From an uncultured Caldilineaceae bacterium (lineage in GTDB: Bacteria > Chloroflexota > Anaerolineae > Caldilineales > Caldilineaceae), in the NCBI GenBank assembly GCA_951812725.1, contig OX638330.1, positions 5,559,405-5,623,404 on the forward strand: a DNA stretch of 64,000 bases, written 5' to 3'. Below the pieces are notes generated by a model that did not search any database, was not told the DNA's origin, and saw only the letters and a list, made by a program, of their open reading frames with translations. Position 1 is the first letter of the stretch; each line of letters starts with the position of its first letter. Made by a program: the position numbers and the translations under genes. This document shows, piece after piece, positions 1-7,729 of this stretch.

Positions 1-1
1 G

Positions 2-985
2 AGCGTTATCCTCGAAGAAGACACCAACATCAAGACGGCCATCGTAATTGTGCCGGATCGACAACTCAGCTTGGCCATTGGCAAGGCGGGGCAGAATGCC
101 CGTCTGGCAGCCAAACTGACGGGATGGCGCATCGACATCAAGAGCGAAACCGAAGCCCACGCCGAAGGGTTGGACCTGCTGGCTGCCGAACAGGCGCAGT
201 TGGCGGCCGGTGAACAAGACCTGCTCAGTATGGCCGAGAAGATTCTGCGCGACAAAGATGAATCCGCGACAAGCGAAGATACTTTCCGCCAGGCCGCAGC
301 GCTGCTGCAGCGACGCGATGAAGCAAACAGAACGGCCGATCAGAGCACAGCAACTGAGTGGCCCGAAGCCTTGCCGCCGCAGGAAGAAGAACGCGGCATT
401 GGCGTCGACGTAGAGGAGGCATTGAGCGCGTTCGAGCGCGCGGCGGCTGCTGTCCAGGGGGAAGAACCGCCTATCACTTCCTTCGACGATATTGCCGTTC
501 CGGAACCGGAGCCGTTTGGCTTCGGCGAGACGTTGGAGGATGAGGAAGAGATTCAAGAAGAGAGCGACGAAAGCTCTGACACGGTGGAAGAGAGTGAATT
601 GCCCACCCTTCATCCCTCAGAATTGCCGGCGGAAACAACAGAGGAAGAATCCCTGTTGGAACGTCCGCTCAGACCTGAAGAGTTGCCCCAGGTCATTACT
701 GCCGACATGTTGCGCCAGCGCATGGCCGCGCGCCAGCAGGGAGGCGGTTCGGGTCCCGTTATCGGTTCAGCCGACGATCTGGAAGTGCCCCCTGAACTGC
801 TCGATTCTCTGGTTGCAACCGAAGAGTCCGACGAAGAGATTGACGAGCAGGAAGCAAAACGCGGTAAGGCTCGCCGCGGCAGCCCTACTACACCGAAGCG
901 GCAGCCAAAACGGCAGCGCACGCGCGGGTCACGGGGGCTCGACGTCGACTTGGACGAATTCGATGACGATGAGTTTAACATTTAG
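2..985 (+). CDS. nusA: Transcription termination/antitermination factor NusA, C-terminal part (5' truncated by window)
   Basis: The reading frame is open from base 2, so the gene begins outside the window. The first visible residues include the KH-domain motif LAIGKAGQNARLAAKLTGWRIDI, split here as LAIGKAGQNARLAAKL and TGWRIDI, which is typical of the second KH domain of NusA. NusA binds RNA polymerase and nascent RNA in pausing, termination and antitermination. After the KH region comes a tail of about 250 residues, very rich in Glu/Asp, with a basic patch and a final acidic DVDLDEFDDDEF. I see no recognisable acidic-repeat domain of the E. coli type. The next gene is ylxR, the usual neighbour of nusA. 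Identification is firm; the role of the tail is unknown. Confidence 0.93.
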   Translation, partial: SVILEEDTNIKTAIVIVPDRQLSLAIGKAGQNARLAAKLTGWRIDIKSETEAHAEGLDLLAAEQAQLAAGEQDLLSMAEKILRDKDESATSEDTFRQAAALLQRRDEANRTADQSTATEWPEALPPQEEERGIGVDVEEALSAFERAAAAVQGEEPPITSFDDIAVPEPEPFGFGETLEDEEEIQEESDESSDTVEESELPTLHPSELPAETTEEESLLERPLRPEELPQVITADMLRQRMAARQQGGGSGPVIGSADDLEVPPELLDSLVATEESDEEIDEQEAKRGKARRGSPTTPKRQPKRQRTRGSRGLDVDLDEFDDDEFNI

Positions 986-1044
986 GGCGGCCGGTAGTTC
1001 GTGAATCGCGCCTGGAAAACGTCACCCGCCGTGTAACACCGAAG

Positions 1045-1365
1045 ATGACAAAACGGGCAAAGGGACCGAAACAAAAACGGGGTGCCCTGCAGACCCCCCA
1101 ACGGATGTGCATTGCCTGCCGGGAGTCAGATGGAAAGCGCGCCCTGATTCGGCTGGTTCGGGTTGCAGATGGGGTCGTCCTGGATGAGACCGGCAAAAGG
1201 GCCGGCCGCGGCGCATATGTCCACCCGCACACCAACTGTTGGGAAAGGGCGCTGGCCGGTTCGCTAGTTCAGAAAGCGTTGCGAACAAAAATCAGCGCCG
1301 AGAACCTGATAACACTTTCGGCGTCTGTGGCAACACTCTTGCAGGTAGCGGACGAGACCGCGTAG
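1045..1365 (+). CDS. ylxR: YlxR/RnpM family RNA-binding protein
   Basis: A 106-residue protein with the YlxR (DUF448) signature: MCIACRE near residue 27, a basic middle and GRGAYVHPHTNCW around residues 56-68. Family members sit between nusA and infB in many bacteria. In Firmicutes the protein has been linked to RNase P and renamed RnpM. Here it starts 59 bases after the nusA stop, so co-transcription with nusA is likely. The N-terminal lysine-rich stretch fits RNA binding. The start is the first ATG of the frame; no strong ribosome site is visible. Confidence 0.9.
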   Translation: MTKRAKGPKQKRGALQTPQRMCIACRESDGKRALIRLVRVADGVVLDETGKRAGRGAYVHPHTNCWERALAGSLVQKALRTKISAENLITLSASVATLLQVADETA

Positions 1366-1948
1366 CGGGGAGGAAGAGGGCAAGTCCGTCGGTTACTCTT
1401 CACTGACTAAAAACTTCTCCTCAAATCTCGACCTTTCACACGGTCTGTCAGCCTTGTGAACCGTGTGTTTAAGAGGAGGTCTGCTGTTCCGTCGTACGAA
1501 TTTCAACTGTTATTGCACAATGCAAATAACAGGTTTTCATATCAAGAGCACAATCGCTGATTGACAGAGAGAATCCGATGAACATAAGCCGATTGCCCGC
1601 CCGCTGACATGTGTCGGAATAGCGGGCTCACATTGGCTGTACTGCAGTTTGGGATGGAGAGGGGGAAGGTTACAGGGAAGGGAGAGATGGTTGTGTAACG
1701 ACTAATCTGCCCACCGAAAGTGCCTCTTGGCTCCCCACATTAAGACCTTCTCCGCATACATCTGTGCATGCTTCCGATCCCAACCATAAATCTGTGTAAA
1801 GTTTGAGCAGTAGCACGCAACTTGGCGCGTGAACGCTTCTCAGCTTCCTCCCCTCTGTCTTCAGAGGGAGATTTTCGTTGTCAGTTTTGATTCGCGCGGC
1901 GCCGTGCAAAACTGGCAACCGGAAGCTATCGACGAAAGGAATGGGAAA
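1366..1948 (+). other. Long non-coding leader between ylxR and infB with several hairpins
   Basis: No convincing gene lies in these 583 bases. Visible structures are: a nested hairpin with an 8-bp stem (CACACGGT at 1437-1444 with ACCGTGTG at 1460-1467) inside an outer CTCCTC/GAGGAG pair (1417-1422, 1473-1478); a tight hairpin at 1508-1531 (TGTTATTGCA arm, three-base loop); and a GCCCGCT/AGCGGGC pair (1599-1605, 1621-1627). The outer GAGGAGG looks like a Shine-Dalgarno sequence but no ATG, GTG or TTG follows at useful spacing. Confidence 0.6.
1561..1588 (+). promoter_or_regulatory. Candidate sigma-70 promoter for infB
   Basis: TTGACA at 1561-1566 is followed after 16 bases by CATAAG at 1583-1588. 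The -35 is perfect and the -10 is weak (4 of 6). If used, it would give infB its own transcript with a leader of about 355 bases. Confidence 0.35.
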
Positions 1949-3829
1949 ATGACCACCGCAACGAAAGATCCAATGCAAATCCAGAATGACGGCCCGGCTG
2001 ACGACGCCTCCAATGGTGAAGAAGCTGGGCTGCCATCTTCCATTATTGTGGAGGACTATGTCACCGTCCGTGCATTGGCCGAACGAATGGATCGCAGCCC
2101 GATCGATCTCATCAAAGTCCTGATGCAGTTCGGCATTATGGCGCCGATCGATCAGACTCTCGATCATGATACAGCCGCCATCGTCGGAGAAGAGCTCGGC
2201 ATCGAAGTGCTGTGGCCGGTCGTTGATGACGAGGTGCCGGAGGAGGCGCCCGACGAGGATCGAAGACCCAAGCAAAGGGTGCTGATCCAGGAAATTGTGG
2301 CCGAAGAGGCGGAAAAAAATCTCGTGCCTAGGCCACCGGTTGTGGCGGTCCTTGGGCACGTCGATCATGGCAAAACAACACTCCTCGATCGTATCCGTCG
2401 CGCTAACGTGGTAGATACCGAGGCCGGCGGCATCACCCAGCACACCGGCGCCTACCAGGTGGAAGTCGACGGCAGGAAAATCACTTTCCTGGATACCCCC
2501 GGCCACGAGGCGTTCACAGCCATGCGGGCACGCGGCGCGCAGGTCACCGACATGGTTATCCTCGTCGTTGCCGCCGACGACGGTATCATGCCGCAGACGC
2601 GGGAGGCGATCAGCCATGCCAAGGCAGCCGGCGTCACCATTGTCGCTGCGATCAACAAGGTCGATCGCCCCAACGCCAATATAAACCGGGTGATGGAGGA
2701 TCTGTCGACCGAAGACCTGACGCCGGAGGAATGGGGCGGCGAAACTATCACTGTGCCCATCAGCGCACTTAACGGTGACGGTGTCGACGATCTGTTGGAA
2801 AACATCCTTGTCGTCGCCGAACTCGACCAGCACACTGCCAACCCTAATGGGCAATGCGTCGGCACCGTGATCGAGGCCGAGTTGGATAAACAGCGTGGGA
2901 TCACTGCAACCCTGCTCGTGCAAAACGGTTCCCTCAAACGAGGGGATTCCGTGGTCGTCGGCGAAAATTGGGGACGTGTCAAGGCTATGTTCGATTACGA
3001 GGGGAATCCGTTGAAAGCCGCCGGGCCCAGCACCCCGACCATAATTTTGGGGCTCAATGGCGTTCCGGACGCCGGCGAGGTCTTTACTGTAACGAAAAAC
3101 GATAGAGCTGCACGCGCGCTTGCTACCGAACGGCAAAATCAGGCCGCGCGCGCTTCCCAGATCGCTACGAACCTGCCAATGACGCTGGAGGATATGTTCG
3201 CCCGCGTCGAAGGCGGAGAAGCCGAAACTCTCAATATCGTCCTGCGGGCCGATGCTCAAGGAACGTTGGCCCCCATTGTTCACAGCCTGGAACAGCTTGA
3301 CAACGATGAGGTCAAGGTAAAAATCATGCAATCGGCTGTTGGTGACATCACCGAGTCCGACGTGATGCTCGCTGAAACCAGTCAAGCGATCATCATCGGT
3401 TTTGGCGTCAACATAGACAAGTCCGCTCTGGTGCGCGCAGAACAGTCCGGCGTCGAGATTCGTCACTATCAGATCATCTACAATTTGATTGAAGATGTGG
3501 AGCAGGCGCTTACCGGTATGTTGGACCCTATATTCGAAGAGGTAGTCAGCGGTCATGCCGAGGTGCGCCAGATGTTCCGCGTGCGTCGCGGCGGCTTGAT
3601 TGCCGGCTGTATGGTGCTGGACGGAGTTGTCAAACGCAACAGTCAGGCGCGACTGCTTCGCAACGAATCAACCATCATCACCACTTCCGTCGAAAACCTC
3701 AAACGATTTACCGAAGACGTCACCGAAGTGCGGGCCGGCTATGAGTGCGGCATCAATCTGGCCGGTGTCAATACAGATCTTCAGGAAGGCGATATCATAG
3801 AAGTTTACGAAAGACAACAGGTGCGATAA
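1949..3829 (+). CDS. infB: Translation initiation factor IF-2
   Basis: IF-2 is the GTPase that brings initiator tRNA to the ribosome. I place the start at ATG 1949, with AAAGGA eight bases upstream; the frame is open to 1829 but lacks such a site. The 626-residue protein has a short IF2-N-like region (DYVTVRALAERM), then the G domain with GHVDHGKT from residue 136, the switch motif DTPGHEAF and the base-recognition motif NKVD, then domains II, III and the C-terminal tRNA-binding domain. It is short for the family because the long charged N-terminal linker is missing. rbfA follows about 80 bases downstream, the classical order. A 628-codon open frame on the opposite strand is a coding shadow. 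Confidence 0.96.
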   Translation: MTTATKDPMQIQNDGPADDASNGEEAGLPSSIIVEDYVTVRALAERMDRSPIDLIKVLMQFGIMAPIDQTLDHDTAAIVGEELGIEVLWPVVDDEVPEEAPDEDRRPKQRVLIQEIVAEEAEKNLVPRPPVVAVLGHVDHGKTTLLDRIRRANVVDTEAGGITQHTGAYQVEVDGRKITFLDTPGHEAFTAMRARGAQVTDMVILVVAADDGIMPQTREAISHAKAAGVTIVAAINKVDRPNANINRVMEDLSTEDLTPEEWGGETITVPISALNGDGVDDLLENILVVAELDQHTANPNGQCVGTVIEAELDKQRGITATLLVQNGSLKRGDSVVVGENWGRVKAMFDYEGNPLKAAGPSTPTIILGLNGVPDAGEVFTVTKNDRAARALATERQNQAARASQIATNLPMTLEDMFARVEGGEAETLNIVLRADAQGTLAPIVHSLEQLDNDEVKVKIMQSAVGDITESDVMLAETSQAIIIGFGVNIDKSALVRAEQSGVEIRHYQIIYNLIEDVEQALTGMLDPIFEEVVSGHAEVRQMFRVRRGGLIAGCMVLDGVVKRNSQARLLRNESTIITTSVENLKRFTEDVTEVRAGYECGINLAGVNTDLQEGDIIEVYERQQVR

Positions 3830-3911
3830 TAGTTTCTGGTTTTTGGGTTTTCGTTTATAGTGGGTTCGAGTGCCTGACAACCGAAAACGAGGAACTGACG
3901 GCATTTTAACT

Positions 3912-4367
3912 ATGACGACCACAATTCGTCAGGAGCGGGCAGCAGAACTGCTCTATCAGGAACTTTCAATTTTGATCGGCAACGAACTGGATGACCCGGC
4001 GTTGGAACTGCTGGCGGTGACGAACGTCGTGGTCAGCCGCGATCTGCGTGTAGCCAAGGTCTACATTCATCAGGATAGCGACATCCAACGCAGTGTCGTC
4101 CTCGCCAAACTGAAAAGAGCCGCCCCTTTCCTGCGACGCCAATTGGCCCAGAGCGTAACGTTCCGTGCCGTGCCGGAACTGCTCTTCTACTACGACGATT
4201 CTCCCGAGCAGGCCGCTCGGGTGGATGCACTTTTGCAGAGCATTGCCGCGGAACGAGAGCTACGCCAGCAGGATGTAAACTGCGAGAGGGACTCTCTTTC
4301 ACCTTCCTCTTCTTCACTCTCTTCCCAGGATTTCTCCACCTACAATGCTCAGAAAGAGGATGCATGA
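3912..4367 (+). CDS. rbfA: Ribosome-binding factor A
   Basis: RbfA is a small KH-like protein that matures the 16S 5' end on the 30S subunit. The family pattern is clear: RQERAAELLYQELSILI at the start, an LLAVTNVVVSRDLRVAKVYI strand in the middle (family form VtVtgVevS.DL..AkVyv), and R.LAQSVTFRAVPELLFYYDDS near the end. ATG 3912 gives the usual length (151 aa); a GTG at 3870 is also open. The C-terminus is Ser-rich and probably disordered. Its stop overlaps the next gene's start (ATGA at 4364-4367), so translation of the two is coupled. Confidence 0.93.
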   Translation: MTTTIRQERAAELLYQELSILIGNELDDPALELLAVTNVVVSRDLRVAKVYIHQDSDIQRSVVLAKLKRAAPFLRRQLAQSVTFRAVPELLFYYDDSPEQAARVDALLQSIAAERELRQQDVNCERDSLSPSSSSLSSQDFSTYNAQKEDA

Positions 4368-5419
4368 CCCTTAATGCGTCCCTGCTCAAGCAGGGTGCCG
4401 CCTGCGGCCGAGAGGGCGTCCCGGTAGCGCCGCCCCCTCTCTTGCTCAGTCTCCTGGAATCCAGCCACCATATTCTCTGCATCAGCCATGTAAGCCCCGA
4501 CGGCGACGCGGTCGGCAGCCTGCTCGGATTGGGCGGCATCTTGCGCGCGCTGGGCAAACGGCCTACTCTGGCTCTCCAGGACGAAATTACGTCGGAGTTT
4601 CAGTTTATGCCCGGGGCGGAAATGATCATCGGACCGGCCGAAGTCGCCCACAATTACGATCTCATCGTCTGCCTGGACACTTCCAGCATTGATCGCATGG
4701 GCACCGTCTACAGTCCTGAAATCCACAATCAAATCCCCCTCGTAGTCATAGACCATCACATCACCAATACGCTTTTCGGTACCGAAAACTGGGTCGATAC
4801 AGGCTGCGCAGCCACCTGCCAGATGCTTGTGCCCCTGGCCGATGCCTTGGACGTGCCGTTAACTGAGGAGATAGCAGTCGCTTTGCTGACCGGCCTCGTG
4901 ACCGATACACTCTGCTTTCGCACGGCCAATACCGGTGCAAAGGAGTTGCAGACGACCTTACGGCTGTTGAACGCCGGCGCAGACCTGGACCACATCGTTC
5001 GCAACACTCTGGACAGCAGATCATTCAGCCTCGTAAAGCTGTGGGGGGCCGGCCTGGCCAATGTGCAGATGGAAGATGGCATCATCTGGGTCGCTCTCAG
5101 CGACGAGAACCGTCAGCGCAGTGGAGTCGAACTTCATCAGAGCGATGGTTTGGCCAACTTCCTTGTAACTGTGCGCGAGGCCGATATCAGCGCTACTTTT
5201 GCCCAACGCTTTGCCAAAAATGGACAAGAACTGATCGAATGTAGTTTTCGGGCCAAGCCGGGGTTCAACGTGAGCCAGGTCGCCTTCGCATTCGGAGGCG
5301 GTGGACATCCACCCGCAGCAGGCTGCACCGTTGCCGGCAGTTTGCAGGAGGTCTCGGCCCGCGTGGTAGCATCTCTGCACGAGTTGCGAAGCCAAACTAC
5401 TGATGTCGACCGTGGTTAG
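4364..5419 (+). CDS. nrnA: DHH/DHHA1 phosphoesterase, NrnA-type nanoRNase/pAp phosphatase
   Basis: NrnA-type enzymes degrade 2-5 nt RNA and dephosphorylate 3'-phosphoadenosine-5'-phosphate, using Mn2+. The metal-binding motifs of a DHH protein are all visible: HVSPDGDAVGS, D in VCLDTSS, DHH in VVIDHHITN, and the DHHA1 motif GGGGHPPAAGC near the end. At 351 residues it is slightly long because of about 30 extra N-terminal residues rich in Pro and Leu; a later start cannot be excluded. Its ATG overlaps the rbfA stop, the common rbfA-nrnA-truB order. Confidence 0.9.
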   Translation: MTLNASLLKQGAACGREGVPVAPPPLLLSLLESSHHILCISHVSPDGDAVGSLLGLGGILRALGKRPTLALQDEITSEFQFMPGAEMIIGPAEVAHNYDLIVCLDTSSIDRMGTVYSPEIHNQIPLVVIDHHITNTLFGTENWVDTGCAATCQMLVPLADALDVPLTEEIAVALLTGLVTDTLCFRTANTGAKELQTTLRLLNAGADLDHIVRNTLDSRSFSLVKLWGAGLANVQMEDGIIWVALSDENRQRSGVELHQSDGLANFLVTVREADISATFAQRFAKNGQELIECSFRAKPGFNVSQVAFAFGGGGHPPAAGCTVAGSLQEVSARVVASLHELRSQTTDVDRG

Positions 5420-5461
5420 AGGACAGAGATCAGCGCTATTCACTATCCACTAACCGGTACC

Positions 5462-6481
5462 ATGACCGATCTACACGGGATTCTTCTTGTCGATAAACCG
5501 GGTCGTCCACGTTCCCCAGCGGGCGTCGACGAGCCGGTTTCTGCCGAGTTGCCTACCAGCCACGACATTGTGCAGCGCGTCCGCCGCTGCAGTCGACAAA
5601 AACGCATCGGCCACACCGGCACTCTGGACCCAATGGCAAGCGGGCTGCTCGTATTGTGCCTGGGTGTTGCCACCCGGCTCGCCGAATACTATCAGGGTCA
5701 TGACAAGACATACGAGGCCCGCGTCACACTGGGAAGCGCCACCGATACCTACGACGCTGTCGGTCGAACCGTTGCCCGTGCTTCGGTTCCGCCCCTGACC
5801 GCCGCCGACGTGGAAGAGGCCCTGGTTACCTTCCGGGGCCGGATTTCGCAGGAGCCGCCGGTCTACTCGGCACTGAAGCAAGGTGGTGAGAGCCTGCATC
5901 GCAAAGCCCGGCGCGGTGAGTCGGTGAAAGTTGCGCCAAGGGAAGTTACGTTTTACGAGATCAAGCTCCTTTCCTTTGCGTCGCCCGCACAGATTTCACT
6001 TCGGATACGCTGTTCCGCCGGCGCCTATGTGCGCAGCCTGGCACATGCGCTGGGGCAGGCACTGGGCACAGTTGGCCACCTGAGCTATTTGCGTCGATTG
6101 GAGGCTGGCCCGTTTTCCGTCGCCAACGCAGTACTTCTGCCGGCAGTTGAAAGGGCGGCAGCCGACGGCGGACTCGCCGACCTGCTGCTGGCCCCCGATG
6201 TCGGTCTCGGAATGCCCCGTCTGACCGTCAGTGAGGAGGACAAGGTTCGGCTGGGCCACGGCCAGAAGATCGCTCACAGCCCGGCCCTTCCAGCCCACGA
6301 TCCACCCGTTCCTGACCCCTGCAGTACGGACGGTTGGCAACGGGCCGGACTCGCAGCTGCCTATGATCGTTGCGGCCGCTTCCTGGGGATTGCACGCGCG
6401 CGCGCAGCTGAAGGGGGCAGAGACGGCACAGTGTGGAAAGCCGAAAAGTGGCTTGCCCAACATCTTGGGAGCCTTTCGTAA
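5462..6481 (+). CDS. truB: tRNA pseudouridine(55) synthase TruB
   Basis: TruB makes pseudouridine 55 in the T loop of tRNAs. The catalytic motif GHTGTLDPMASGLL is present with its Asp. KTYEARVTLG and YSALKQGG are also family motifs, and RCSAGAYVRSLAHALG is the later conserved block. Between GILLVDKP and TSHDIVQRVRR lies an unusual Pro/Val-rich insert of about 16 residues, where most TruB proteins have only a short AGM- or AGLT-type turn. The C-terminus is a PUA-like region with an extra Pro/His-rich loop. The gene starts 42 bases after nrnA and probably belongs to the same operon. Confidence 0.94.
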   Translation: MTDLHGILLVDKPGRPRSPAGVDEPVSAELPTSHDIVQRVRRCSRQKRIGHTGTLDPMASGLLVLCLGVATRLAEYYQGHDKTYEARVTLGSATDTYDAVGRTVARASVPPLTAADVEEALVTFRGRISQEPPVYSALKQGGESLHRKARRGESVKVAPREVTFYEIKLLSFASPAQISLRIRCSAGAYVRSLAHALGQALGTVGHLSYLRRLEAGPFSVANAVLLPAVERAAADGGLADLLLAPDVGLGMPRLTVSEEDKVRLGHGQKIAHSPALPAHDPPVPDPCSTDGWQRAGLAAAYDRCGRFLGIARARAAEGGRDGTVWKAEKWLAQHLGSLS

Positions 6482-6667
6482 TTCGCTCCCGGTTCTTTAT
6501 TGCCCGCCGCCACTGGAGACCAATGCACGTTCAGTTTGAAGACCAGCGTTTTCCCTCATCTCCTATTGCGTAGGGGTAGGCACGATGTCCGCCTCTCTAC
6601 CTCGCAAACTGTCGGAAAGTCCTGGTGGCAAACGGAACTCACGTAAAGAACCAGAAACTGATCTGAG

Positions 6668-7657
6668 ATGAGAATTTGGCGCAGCGATCTGCGAGCTCTC
6701 CGGTTTTCCGGCCCAACCTTCCTGACAATAGGCAATTTCGATGGTGTTCATCTGGGCCATCAGGCTCTTTTGCGCATCTTGCAGGCAGAAGCCGCGGCCC
6801 AATCGCCTGTAGCTAAGACTGCCCTGCTCACGTTCGACCCCCACCCCATGGCCGTACTGCGGCCGGATACTCCTCTGCGCCTCTTGACCACGCCGCAAGA
6901 ACGTCTGCGGCTGATCGAACCAGACGGCTTTGACCTGGGAATCATTCAGCCATTTGACATGGAATTCGCCAGCCTGACCCCCGAGCAGTTTATGGCGGTT
7001 CTCGTAGATCGTTTGGGGCTTGCCCGGCTGGTGGTGGGGCCGGATTTTGCCCTGGGCCGCGGGCGCAGCGGCAATGTCGACCTCCTGCGTGCCTTGGGTA
7101 CGCGCTTAGGCTACGATGTGTCGGTGATCGAACCGTTCGCGTGTGAGGGCGCAGAGGTCCACAGCCGCCAGATCCGTCAAGCTCTGCTGGCCGGCGCCAT
7201 ATCGGATGCAGCCCAGATGCTGGGTCGGCCCTATCAGATCGCCGGCGTTGTCGAAGAGGGCGCGCGCCGCGGGCGCGAAATCGGTGTGCCCACCGCTAAC
7301 ATTCGACCCATCCCACAGCGGCTTATCCCCGCCAATGGGGTCTACGCGACCTGGGCATACCTGCCGGACAGTTGTTCGACCAACCCTCGCGCCAGCGTTA
7401 CCAATATCGGCGTGCGGCCCACCGTGGACGGACGCCAGCGCCGCATCGAAACCCATCTGCTGGACTTTCCCTCAACGGGCGAATCCAGCCAGCTGTACGG
7501 GCAACAACTGACTATCTCTTTCGTTTCCCGCCTGCGCGACGAGCAACGCTTTGACAGCCTGGAGGCACTCGTCGCCCAGATTCAACTGGATATCTCCGTC
7601 GCGCGCCGCGTGCTGAGAGAGGAGCCGGCCGTTTCCGACTCTATCTCCTGGAATTAG
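6668..7657 (+). CDS. ribF: Bifunctional riboflavin kinase/FAD synthetase
   Basis: RibF phosphorylates riboflavin to FMN and adenylylates FMN to FAD. The N-terminal nucleotidyltransferase half has TIGNFDGVHLGHQ, TFDPHP and GPDFALGRGRSGN. The kinase half has GREIGVPTANIRP and NGVYATWAY, followed by the barrel strands. At 329 residues it is of normal length. It follows truB by 186 bases, a common pairing; no FMN-riboswitch-like sequence is visible in that gap. Confidence 0.95.
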   Translation: MRIWRSDLRALRFSGPTFLTIGNFDGVHLGHQALLRILQAEAAAQSPVAKTALLTFDPHPMAVLRPDTPLRLLTTPQERLRLIEPDGFDLGIIQPFDMEFASLTPEQFMAVLVDRLGLARLVVGPDFALGRGRSGNVDLLRALGTRLGYDVSVIEPFACEGAEVHSRQIRQALLAGAISDAAQMLGRPYQIAGVVEEGARRGREIGVPTANIRPIPQRLIPANGVYATWAYLPDSCSTNPRASVTNIGVRPTVDGRQRRIETHLLDFPSTGESSQLYGQQLTISFVSRLRDEQRFDSLEALVAQIQLDISVARRVLREEPAVSDSISWN

Positions 7658-7729
7658 GAATTCATCCGGGCGCAGCATTACAAATAGCAGGGGCGCCTCC
7701 CAGCCGCTTCGCGAACAGGTTCTCATTCA

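Noticed and set aside
1670..3556. 628-codon open frame on the minus strand opposite infB
   Set aside because: It lies wholly antisense to a well-supported IF-2 gene, the protein has no recognisable motif, and long antisense frames are expected from third-position G/C bias.
6482..6667. Gap before ribF checked for an FMN riboswitch
   Set aside because: None of the conserved FMN-element blocks is visible.
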